Of a stretch of 6,362 nt of DNA, positions 1-6,216 are shown in pieces. Both the position numbers and the translations under genes were made by a program. The notes under the pieces were generated by a model. It did not search any database. It worked only from the letters and a program-made list of their open reading frames with translations, and was not told the DNA's origin. Source of the DNA: an uncultured Gloeocapsa sp. (GTDB taxonomy: Bacteria > Cyanobacteriota > Cyanobacteriia > Cyanobacteriales > Gloeocapsaceae); contig CALGKL010000013.1 of NCBI GenBank assembly GCA_937930495.1, positions 1 through 6,362 of the forward strand, written 5' to 3'. Every line of letters starts with the position of its first letter. The first letter of the stretch is position 1.

Positions 1-3000
1 ACCGGTGCTTTACCCTATTTAGGTGTCCCGATTTTGTCGTTATTATCCGTGTGGCGACTATTGGCTATGGTTGTGGGTTTTAGTGCTATTGCTGGGGTAG
101 ATCGGGCTGAGGCTTTTCGTTATGTGGTCATTGGTTGGCTGGTTTTACAACTTTTAGAAAATACTTTAGGTAAACCAATCGCTCGCTTTGGCAAAAGACT
201 ATCTAATCGAGTTGCCGGAACAGAATTACCTAAAAATACTCAACAAGTTCAAAAAGTTATTCGTCAGGAAATAAAGCAGATAGTTAATAACAATCAACCG
301 AATCCGGAAGCTCCTTTAACTATAAAATCCCAAGCCAATAATAATCAAGGGGTCAAGGTAATTAAACAGCCAGATAAACGATTAGATCCGAATATTTTGG
401 GTTTAGGAGGAATGTTATTTTTATTGCTCGTAATAACAATAGCTTTAAGTCCTTTATATAGAGGATTTTTAGCTTGGCAAAATAATTTACCTGAAGTCTT
501 CAAATTAATATTTGACCTAAGTTGGATTGGCTTAATTGCGGTAGTTTTTGCGGGGGTTTTAGCCCCTTTAGAAACCTTGGGTTGGTGGGCTGGTTGGTAT
601 GAAGATGATTTAGAAGTTGAAAATCAAAACGAAGAGATAAGAGAAGATAATAATTATGATAGTTATGTTATTTATTTAGATGGAATCGGTCAATCTGGCT
701 CTCAATATACTCCCGATGTGGAAAAATTTTTAGAAGAGTTAAAAACAGCTCTTCCCAAAAACTATAAACTAATTAAGGGTTTAATGATGTATTCAGTACT
801 CAATAAACCCCTAGACGAAGATCGTCCCCTAGCCTTTTTCTGGAAAATAGTTGATAAAATCCGTTTAGCTAACCCTCAAGCTATTTTAGGGATAATCCTA
901 AACCTACGTAATGTTTTTATTGTAGCTGTTTCGGCTGACCAACGCTACGGACCAATTTATAATCTCGGTATTGCTCAAACTCTCTATAACGGTTTAGTGA
1001 GGGAAGGATATCAAAGGGGTACACCAATTACCCTGATTGGTTATAGTGGGGGAGGTCAAATGTCTGTAGCGGTCGCTCCCTATTTGAAAAAAGCGATGAG
1101 CGCTCCTGTGGACGTGATTTCCCTAGGGGGTGTAATGAGTGCTAATAACAATATCCTGGAATTAGAGCAGTTATATCATCTGGTAGGAGATAAAGACTAT
1201 GTCGAAAAAATTGGACCGATAATGTTTCCCGGTCGTTGGCCCATTTTCCCTCTATCTTATTGGAATCGGGCTAAACGCAGAGGTAATATCAGTATTTTAT
1301 CCCTAGGTCCTGTGGGACATCAAGTCCCTGGGGGGATGATGGATGACCAAGCTTATCTAGAGGATGGGACGAGTTATCTAGCACAAACCATCGAAATTAT
1401 CATCAAAATCCTCGAGGGAGAAGCTTTACCTGTAGAGAATTTACCAACTCGTACTCTTAGTAATTATGAACGCTATCAGCAGGCTAGTTGGATACACCCA
1501 GATAATTATCCACTGATTCAAGAGGTAGATCCTCATCTCTATCATCCTGTGGGAGATTGGGTTGGTCGTCTGATTTTACCAACTTTATCAGAGCGTAAAC
1601 AGGTAAAGGGTGCGTGGTTTGAAATATACCATGCTCCCAGTGAATATCAGCATTTAATTGGGACAAGGGTAAAGGTACGAGAAAGTGAAGATCCTTGGAG
1701 GCAAAAATGGGTCAAAACCGTCACTAGAGACGTACATTTTAGCGGTGAGGCTGAATATACGGCTAAATATGGGGGTTTAATCCATCCTCTCCGTCTCAAT
1801 CATTGGCTCAGGGTTAACCCGATTGAATCTCTAGCTGGTGCGCGTCCTTATGATGATCTAGTAGTTAGTATATCTGCTGATTATGTCAAGGTAGAAAATA
1901 ATTGTTTATATATTTCTCAAGAATTGACCCAAGTTACGGGACGTTTTTACGCTTTGGTGACTTTTTTAACTCCTTTAGGGGATAATCTTTGGCAAGTGAG
2001 ACATTTTGACAGGAATTCTCGTGGTTTTACAGGTCCTGTAGAGGTGGTAAGTCTTCCTGAAGTTGTCCCCGATGGTAATGGTTGTTATCCCTCCACTACT
2101 AAAGGGTTAGAAAATTCTCCTCTCAATGAACAGGGATGGTATATCTATGGGTGTAAAAATGCTCAAAATGTTTTTGTGGTGATGTCTTTAATACCTCGTG
2201 TCTTGTTAAAACTTGAACCACAATCGATGATTAATAATGCTAAACAGGGTTATCGTTTTATCCGGGAACAATCCTGGCAAAATGAAATTGCACCTAAAGG
2301 TAAAATAGCTTCGGTTTTGATTAATTCTGAGCCCCAAAATTGGCTTCTTGGCGATCGCGCTTTGGTGATTCATGTTTATGGGGGGATTGGGGGTAATAAA
2401 CGCGAACCTGCAGCTGCTACCCCTATCTTTTTTGGTCATTTTGCTTATGGTGTAGCGACAGTAATTGCAGAACCCCTCACAGGAGAGTTACGCTTTGACA
2501 TCGTTTATTATCAGGTATATACTCACAATACAGATGGTTTAATCGCCGGTAAATTACATTGGTCTAGATACATGGGCGATCGCCAGTTTGGTTGGATGGG
2601 AACTCGTCCTGTTTGTGATTTATTGATTAAGTTTGAGCCTTTTACTGGTTATTATCATCTAGATGGACTTTTGGTTTCTCCCCTAGACTATATGTTACTG
2701 CAATTAAACGTCATGACCGCTCGTTATCGGATCGGAGATGGGACGGGAGGAACTTATGTCGGACCTGCTAATAATTGTGCTCAAGACTCTAATCAGGCTT
2801 TATTTGCTAGTATCGAGTATATTTATCGCCTTATGAACCAAAATCCTGAGATAGAAAAAGCTTTAGTCCGAAATAACCCCGAACAAGCTCACGCTTTCAA
2901 CCAATTACAACAATTGAAAAAAGATTTAAAAAATGTTCTCGAACCCTGGGGAAAACCGCGTTCTGATTGGCGAATAAATGAGTTTAATCTAGGTAGTACC

Positions 3001-3189
3001 CTAGAGGACAGACCTCTAGTCAATCTCTGGTATGGGTTGAAAAGTTGGCGTACTCTTCTCCCTCGTTATGCTAGTGATAATATCGTCCGGGTCTTTTTAA
3101 AATACGGTGCTCAAGTTTGGGTGTTGCGCACTAATCAGATTGGTGGTAACGACCCCGATCTTGAGGCGATCGCTCCGATTACTTTGTAA
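1..3189 (+). CDS. Large membrane-anchored alpha/beta-hydrolase-like protein with a possible papain-like C-terminal domain (5' partial)
   Basis: Family not recognised by name. The frame is open from base 1 to the TAA at 3187-3189 (1062 codons). A TTG at 34 could start it, but the codons before it read as ordinary hydrophobic protein (ALPYLGVPIL), so the true start probably lies upstream. Residues are counted from base 1. Hydrophobic, probably membrane-spanning, segments lie near 4-33, 39-57, 132-152 and 172-191; segments 2 and 3 are separated by a polar Lys/Gln/Asn-rich linker. Next comes an alpha/beta-hydrolase-like region (about 220-470): strand YLDGIG at 225-230, nucleophile-elbow motif GYSGGG with Ser349, candidate acid Asp397 or Asp399 in GDKD, and candidate His440 in GPVGHQVPGG. 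The order Ser-Asp-His fits that fold. The region from about 470 to 790 is unassigned. Residues 790-1000 contain GHFAYG (His813) and NNCAQD (Cys926), a His-then-Asn-Cys order reminiscent of permuted NlpC/P60-LRAT enzymes. Hydrolase activity is likely; substrate unknown. It heads the coupled gene cluster. Confidence 0.75.
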   Translation, partial: TGALPYLGVPILSLLSVWRLLAMVVGFSAIAGVDRAEAFRYVVIGWLVLQLLENTLGKPIARFGKRLSNRVAGTELPKNTQQVQKVIRQEIKQIVNNNQPNPEAPLTIKSQANNNQGVKVIKQPDKRLDPNILGLGGMLFLLLVITIALSPLYRGFLAWQNNLPEVFKLIFDLSWIGLIAVVFAGVLAPLETLGWWAGWYEDDLEVENQNEEIREDNNYDSYVIYLDGIGQSGSQYTPDVEKFLEELKTALPKNYKLIKGLMMYSVLNKPLDEDRPLAFFWKIVDKIRLANPQAILGIILNLRNVFIVAVSADQRYGPIYNLGIAQTLYNGLVREGYQRGTPITLIGYSGGGQMSVAVAPYLKKAMSAPVDVISLGGVMSANNNILELEQLYHLVGDKDYVEKIGPIMFPGRWPIFPLSYWNRAKRRGNISILSLGPVGHQVPGGMMDDQAYLEDGTSYLAQTIEIIIKILEGEALPVENLPTRTLSNYERYQQASWIHPDNYPLIQEVDPHLYHPVGDWVGRLILPTLSERKQVKGAWFEIYHAPSEYQHLIGTRVKVRESEDPWRQKWVKTVTRDVHFSGEAEYTAKYGGLIHPLRLNHWLRVNPIESLAGARPYDDLVVSISADYVKVENNCLYISQELTQVTGRFYALVTFLTPLGDNLWQVRHFDRNSRGFTGPVEVVSLPEVVPDGNGCYPSTTKGLENSPLNEQGWYIYGCKNAQNVFVVMSLIPRVLLKLEPQSMINNAKQGYRFIREQSWQNEIAPKGKIASVLINSEPQNWLLGDRALVIHVYGGIGGNKREPAAATPIFFGHFAYGVATVIAEPLTGELRFDIVYYQVYTHNTDGLIAGKLHWSRYMGDRQFGWMGTRPVCDLLIKFEPFTGYYHLDGLLVSPLDYMLLQLNVMTARYRIGDGTGGTYVGPANNCAQDSNQALFASIEYIYRLMNQNPEIEKALVRNNPEQAHAFNQLQQLKKDLKNVLEPWGKPRSDWRINEFNLGSTLEDRPLVNLWYGLKSWRTLLPRYASDNIVRVFLKYGAQVWVLRTNQIGGNDPDLEAIAPITL
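2351..2358. repeat. HIP1 octamer GCGATCGC
   Basis: Inside the giant membrane protein gene, read as Gly-Asp-Arg-Ala. HIP1 is strongly over-represented in many cyanobacterial genomes and is used here as the taxonomic marker. Confidence 0.95.
2576..2583. repeat. HIP1 octamer GCGATCGC
   Basis: Second copy in the same gene, again in the Gly-Asp-Arg reading frame, 225 bp from the first. Confidence 0.95.
3166..3173. repeat. HIP1 octamer GCGATCGC
   Basis: Just before the end of the giant membrane protein gene, read as Ala-Ile-Ala, 18 bp ahead of the synthase start codon. Confidence 0.95.
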
Positions 3190-3190
3190 A

Positions 3191-4303
3191 ATGACTGTAG
3201 TGATTACGGGTATGAGTCTGAGCACCTGTTTGGGTAACCTCTCCACTAGTTGGTCAAGACTATTAGCTCATCAATCAGGAATAGCCATGGCTCAACCTTT
3301 TGTACAGTTACCCCCCTATCCTTTGGGATTAATCGGGTCAAAACCAGCTAATCTGGTAGAGTTGACTCAAAAACTAGTAACCGAAGCGATAGCTAGTGCT
3401 GGTTTAACAGTACCATTATCTGATTGTGGTGTAGTAATCGGCTCTAGTCGCGGTGGACAAGCACAATGGGAAGCTTATCTAGAGGGAAAAAACCTAGATT
3501 GGTGGTCAGGTTTACCCCAGATCGCTAGTGTAATTACCGCGGCTCAAATTAAAACCACCGGACCTGTATTAGCACCTATGGCAGCTTGTAGTACGGGAAT
3601 CTGGGCGATGGCTCAAGGTTACGAATTGATTGCCCAGGGTTATTGTTCCCAAGTAATCGCCGGAGCAATAGAAACACCTATTACGATGATGACTCTGGTA
3701 GGTTTTGCCCAAATGAGCGCCCTAGCAACCACAGGATGTTACCCTTTTTCAGCAGCAAGAGAAGGATTAGTTTTAGGGGAAGGAGGAGCAGTCTTCATCC
3801 TCGAAAGTGCAGCTTCAGCTAGGAGTCGCGGTGCCAAAATTTATGGTCAGATTCGCGGTTATGGTTTGAATTGCGACGCTCACCACGTCAGCGCCCCCGA
3901 ACCTACGGGAATTAAAGCGATAAGCTGTATTAAACAATGTCTGCAAAAAAGTAACCTATCTCCCCAAGATATAGATTATATCCACGCTCACGGTACCGGA
4001 ACAAGGTTAAACGACGCTAGAGAAGCACAGATTATTCAATCTCTCTTTGGTAAGAAAATAGCGGTTAGCTCGACCAAGGGAGCAACGGGTCACACTTTGG
4101 GAGCGTCAGCAACATTGGGTATTGCTTTTTCTCTATTAGCAATGCAACAGCAACGACTTCCTCCCTGTGTAGGTTTACAACAACCAGATTTTGATTTAAA
4201 CTTAGTTACCAGAACTAAACAGGGTCAAGTTAACAACGTACTTTGTTTGAGTTTCGGTTTTGGTGGACAAAATGGGGCGATCGCCTTATCATTATGCAAT
4301 TAA
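3191..4303 (+). CDS. Beta-ketoacyl-ACP synthase (KAS I/II-type), shortened
   Basis: This is a condensing enzyme of the thiolase superfamily (370 aa). The family joins malonyl-ACP to an enzyme-bound acyl chain with loss of CO2, in the cytoplasm. It opens with VVITGM, the usual KAS beginning. Catalytic Cys133 lies in MAACSTG, His267 in HAHGTGT followed by ND at 274-275, and Lys296/His301 in STKGATGH; the C-terminal FGFGG is at 355-359. The whole Cys-His-His triad is therefore present. It is about 40 residues shorter than typical FabF (about 410 aa). The loss lies mainly after residue 35, where FabF has its Lys/Arg-rich stretch before the first conserved helix. ATG 3191 is chosen because conserved KAS sequence begins exactly there; the frame also extends upstream to a GTG at 3107, but that lies inside the previous gene. 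The start is one base after the upstream stop and lacks a clear Shine-Dalgarno, which suggests coupled translation. It is probably a specialised paralog rather than the housekeeping fabF, which commonly sits beside acpP; this is inferred from length and context. Confidence 0.9.
   Translation: MTVVITGMSLSTCLGNLSTSWSRLLAHQSGIAMAQPFVQLPPYPLGLIGSKPANLVELTQKLVTEAIASAGLTVPLSDCGVVIGSSRGGQAQWEAYLEGKNLDWWSGLPQIASVITAAQIKTTGPVLAPMAACSTGIWAMAQGYELIAQGYCSQVIAGAIETPITMMTLVGFAQMSALATTGCYPFSAAREGLVLGEGGAVFILESAASARSRGAKIYGQIRGYGLNCDAHHVSAPEPTGIKAISCIKQCLQKSNLSPQDIDYIHAHGTGTRLNDAREAQIIQSLFGKKIAVSSTKGATGHTLGASATLGIAFSLLAMQQQRLPPCVGLQQPDFDLNLVTRTKQGQVNNVLCLSFGFGGQNGAIALSLCN
4277..4284. repeat. HIP1 octamer GCGATCGC
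   Basis: Near the 3' end of the synthase gene, read as Ala-Ile-Ala, 10 bp ahead of the start of the collagen-like gene. Confidence 0.95.
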
Positions 4304-5661
4304 AAAACTGGCTATTTTTATCCTTCTTAATTTCCCCGATGGTGATGACGATAACGCCGTTATCAGCACAGGAAATACAACAATTCGGTCAACATGCTCC
4401 TCCAGGTAGAGATGGAATTAGAGGTCAAGATGGTCAAAATAGCTCCAATACAGCAGTATTTTTAGACGGCTCTCCTACTAGTATCAATTTAGCCGGTCAA
4501 GATGGTTCACCAGGTGAAAATGGTCAAACAGGTGCAGACGCTATCTGTGAGCTACAGCCACAGGATGTTAATTATAATTTAGTCGGTGCCAATGGTGGGG
4601 ATGGTGGGAACGGTGGTAACGGTGGTAATGGTGGCAATGGCGGTAATATAACGGTTTATACCACTGATCCTGCTTATCTGCGACAATTGTTTATTCTCAC
4701 TCCAGGAGGAAGAGGAGGAGATCCTGGAAATGGAGGGGAAGGTGGTAAGGGTTGTCAATGTCAACAACCTTTTTGGACTGTACCAACTTGTGCGGGAAGA
4801 CCGGGAAAACCAGGCTTCAACTGTACTAGTAGGGAATTTACTTGTCAAGACGGTAAAACTGGGAAACCCGGAAGAAGTGGCAACCCGGGAAGAGACGGAC
4901 AACCTGGTAGTTTAACTCTAATTAACTTAGACCGTCCCCTTACTGAAGATCGAGCCGCAGCTACGGTATCTTTTGCAGAACTCAAAGACAGGGGTTTTAC
5001 CCTCTCTCGTAATCATTGGGAAACCCGTACAGGTGCGGCTGAATTGTTAGCTCCAGGTTCAATTATTGCCGATCAATACCTAGAATTAGTAGAAAGAATT
5101 GAAAAGTCAGTTTTATTGGTTTGGAATGCTCCCCAATCTTTTGCTCCTTTTGCTAATCAATTGGCTACCCTTGAGTTATTAGATAGTCGAGAAGTGGAAA
5201 TTCTTGTCCCTAATGATGTTTGGTTAGAATATGCGGTTAGTGAAAATAATAACCTGACGGAAATGGTGGTTATTAATGCTATTCTACGACCTCAAGTATT
5301 GCAACTCGAATCCCTAGGAATTTCTGGTAACGGAGATAATTTGCTGCTAACCTTGGTAGATAAAGCTCAACTTTCAGACCTGGTCGGTAGTGAGTTTTTC
5401 ATTACCTACAAAACTATGTTAGGAGATATGGATTCTCATCGCCGAAACCGTAATTATCGTACCAGATTTCAGGGAGATATACCTCCAGAATTAATCACTT
5501 ATGAAAATAATCGGTTTGTTATCTCTGTAGGAGAGTTACCTATAGACTCAATTTTTCTCACTCCGGGTACTGCTATTGAAATCGAGTTGAGGATCACTCG
5601 AACTTTTCAAGATAATTCAGCTGTACAGCAGCTGAGGATTACCCAGACCATTGATCGTTAA
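4294..5661 (+). CDS. Secreted collagen-like, Gly/Asn-rich protein
   Basis: A 455-aa protein of no named family. Residues 1-25 form a Sec signal peptide: short polar start MQLKN, hydrophobic core WLFLSFLI, and a likely cut after LSA at 25, so it is predicted to be exported. Gly-X-Y collagen-like runs follow at about 38-48, 68-82, 168-174 and 187-205, the last with six triplets including GKP, GNP and GQP. Residues 100-117 are six (Asn/Asp)-Gly-Gly triplets, and 138-153 are again Gly-rich. Six cysteines (85, 154, 156, 166, 177, 184) cluster among the Gly-rich parts and could form disulfides. Residues 207-455 look like an ordinary mixed-strand globular domain that I do not recognise. There is no C-terminal membrane helix or LPXTG sorting signal, so it is periplasmic, outer-surface or released. 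ATG 4294 is preferred because it gives a complete signal peptide; it overlaps the synthase gene by 10 bp, so translation is probably coupled. A structural or matrix role is inferred only. Confidence 0.8.
   Translation: MQLKNWLFLSFLISPMVMTITPLSAQEIQQFGQHAPPGRDGIRGQDGQNSSNTAVFLDGSPTSINLAGQDGSPGENGQTGADAICELQPQDVNYNLVGANGGDGGNGGNGGNGGNGGNITVYTTDPAYLRQLFILTPGGRGGDPGNGGEGGKGCQCQQPFWTVPTCAGRPGKPGFNCTSREFTCQDGKTGKPGRSGNPGRDGQPGSLTLINLDRPLTEDRAAATVSFAELKDRGFTLSRNHWETRTGAAELLAPGSIIADQYLELVERIEKSVLLVWNAPQSFAPFANQLATLELLDSREVEILVPNDVWLEYAVSENNNLTEMVVINAILRPQVLQLESLGISGNGDNLLLTLVDKAQLSDLVGSEFFITYKTMLGDMDSHRRNRNYRTRFQGDIPPELITYENNRFVISVGELPIDSIFLTPGTAIEIELRITRTFQDNSAVQQLRITQTIDR
4591..4644 (+). repeat. 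9-bp tandem repeat encoding (Asn/Asp)-Gly-Gly x6
   Basis: Six consecutive 9-bp units of the form AAYGGTGGN (one begins GAT) encode NGG/DGG triplets at residues 100-117 of the exported protein. The third codon positions vary between units (GGT, GGC, GGG; AAT, AAC). The array is therefore an imperfect minisatellite, kept by selection on the peptide or old enough to have diverged. The unit length is a multiple of three, so gain or loss of units would keep the frame. Confidence 0.9.
5617..5635. terminator. Hairpin at the convergent junction, possible terminator for ssb
   Basis: Perfect 7-bp inverted repeat TCAGCTG/CAGCTGA with a 5-nt loop, inside the last codons of the collagen-like gene. Read on the minus strand it begins 22 nt beyond the ssb stop codon and is followed by AATTATCTTG, which is only a weak U-run. 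Read on the plus strand no U-run follows. It could slow or end ssb transcription. It could also be a chance result of the coding sequence, since no classical intrinsic terminator is seen between the two stops. Confidence 0.3.
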
Positions 5662-6122
5662 AAGGGGATATCGTCTAAATTTTGACCTACTTCCCCAGGG
5701 GAGATTTCTACATCCTCGTTGGGTTGGCTGATTTCGGTTATGGTATTGGTTTGGGGTTTAAAAGAGTCTAATTGGACAACCTTACTCTCTGTAGATTTAA
5801 GCGTAGTTTTAGTCGTGCTAACCGTAATAGGATAAACGTGAGAGATCGTTAATTCGGCTCGTTTTTCTTTATTTCCTGGTGTAACTTCAAATGTTCTCAT
5901 AGTTAGACGTCCGGTGAGAATCACTTGATCACCTTCTTGATACTTTTCTTTGATCTCTGTAGCTAAATTCCCCCATCCTATGGCTTTTAAAGTCCCGGCT
6001 GGATCATTGGGACCTAAACCCTCGATTTCAATCAACATCTGGGTTATGGGCATTTGATTCTCCTGAGTATAGCGTAATTCTGGTTCGCTAGCGATTTTAG
6101 CCATTAAAATACAAGTATTCAT
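5658..6122 (-). CDS. ssb: Single-stranded DNA-binding protein (SSB)
   Basis: A 154-aa protein that coats single-stranded DNA in replication, recombination and repair and recruits partner proteins through its C-terminal tip. The OB-fold spans about 1-100: it starts MNTCIL, has PELRYT at 14-19 (the family's PELR motif), the aromatic strand around Trp50 (IGWGNLA) and GRL at 71-73. A polar, low-complexity linker follows (about 100-149), and the protein ends in DDIPF (150-154), the hallmark acidic tip used for protein contacts. The N-terminus differs from the E. coli type and resembles the divergent cyanobacterial SSB group as I recall it. ATG at 6122 begins the conserved domain directly; no strong Shine-Dalgarno precedes it, which is common in cyanobacteria. 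Its stop TAA overlaps the stop of the convergent collagen-like gene. A LexA-type box lies 29 bp upstream of the start, so induction by DNA damage is likely. Confidence 0.92.
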   Translation of the reverse strand: MNTCILMAKIASEPELRYTQENQMPITQMLIEIEGLGPNDPAGTLKAIGWGNLATEIKEKYQEGDQVILTGRLTMRTFEVTPGNKEKRAELTISHVYPITVSTTKTTLKSTESKVVQLDSFKPQTNTITEISQPNEDVEISPGEVGQNLDDIPF

Positions 6123-6151
6123 GGTTGTTTGATTTTGTCATAATTAGCAGT

Positions 6152-6165
6152 AGAACAATTGTACT
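6152..6165 (-). promoter_or_regulatory. LexA (SOS) box upstream of ssb
   Basis: On the minus strand the sequence AGTACAATTGTTCT fits the cyanobacterial LexA consensus RGTACNNNDGTWCB at all 14 positions. It ends 29 bp before the ssb start and overlaps the putative -10 hexamer TATAGT, a position suited to repression. The match is read directly from the sequence; the consensus is recalled from literature on cyanobacterial LexA. With equal base frequencies, a chance match within this 94-bp region on either strand is on the order of one in a thousand. Confidence 0.75.
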
Positions 6166-6192
6166 ATAAATTTAACCTTGGTTAGCTGCTAA
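6163..6192 (-). promoter_or_regulatory. Candidate sigma-70-type promoter for ssb
   Basis: Minus-strand TTAGCA (6192-6187, 4 of 6 to TTGACA), an 18-bp spacer, and TATAGT (6168-6163, 5 of 6 to TATAAT). Transcription would start near 6156, inside or just past the LexA box, about 34 nt before the ssb start codon. The -35 is weak, so the call rests largely on the -10 and on its overlap with the LexA box. Confidence 0.4.
6182..6192. promoter_or_regulatory. Small dyad in the ssb-nadE divergent region
   Basis: TTAGC-T-GCTAA is a perfect 5-bp dyad around one central base. Its right half CTGCTAA (6186-6192) is also the reverse complement of TTAGCAG at 6144-6150, so the two elements flank the LexA box and -10 region. 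It overlaps the candidate ssb -35 and lies 24 bp upstream of the nadE start. It may be an operator half for either gene; no regulator can be named. Confidence 0.2.
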
Positions 6193-6216
6193 AATCAAAA
6201 TTATTTATTAAAAAGT

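Noticed and set aside
34..36. TTG as the true start of the large membrane protein, with AGGTG 8 nt upstream
   Set aside because: The frame stays open to base 1 and encodes plausible hydrophobic protein there, so the gene is more likely cut by the window; the AGGTG may be chance. It cannot be fully excluded.
1484..1666. 60-codon minus-strand open frame within the large membrane protein gene
   Set aside because: Short, no recognisable motif, antisense to a clearly coding region.
2206..2439. 77-codon minus-strand open frame within the large membrane protein gene
   Set aside because: Antisense to well-formed coding sequence, no domain and no start signal.
3107..3190. GTG-initiated upstream extension of the synthase
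   Set aside because: These codons lie inside the end of the preceding gene and look unlike KAS, while the conserved KAS start VVITGM follows ATG 3191 directly.
4243..4293. TTG-initiated upstream extension of the collagen-like protein
   Set aside because: It would put charged and Trp-rich residues before the signal peptide and overlap the conserved FGFGG end of the synthase; ATG 4294 gives a normal signal peptide.
4579..4902. 107-codon open frame on the minus strand
   Set aside because: It is a shadow of the Gly-rich repeat coding region: a Ser/Thr-rich low-complexity translation caused by the antisense of GGN codons.
4730..4915. 61-codon open frame on the plus strand in another phase
   Set aside because: It lies wholly inside the collagen-like gene, with no homology and no ribosome binding site.
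5690..5702. TCCCCAGGGGA as a terminator stem for the plus-strand operon
   Set aside because: The loop would be a single base, which cannot form a stable hairpin, and no U-run follows closely.
6150..6164. NtcA-type site (GTA-N8-TAC) in the ssb-nadE region
   Set aside because: The spacing here is GTA-N9-TAC, not N8, and the same bases are better explained by the LexA box.
6165..6207. Plus-strand promoter for nadE using TATAAA at 6165 or TAAAAT at 6190
   Set aside because: Both -10-like hexamers occur in AT-rich sequence and neither has a -35 at 16-18 bp; not strong enough to annotate.
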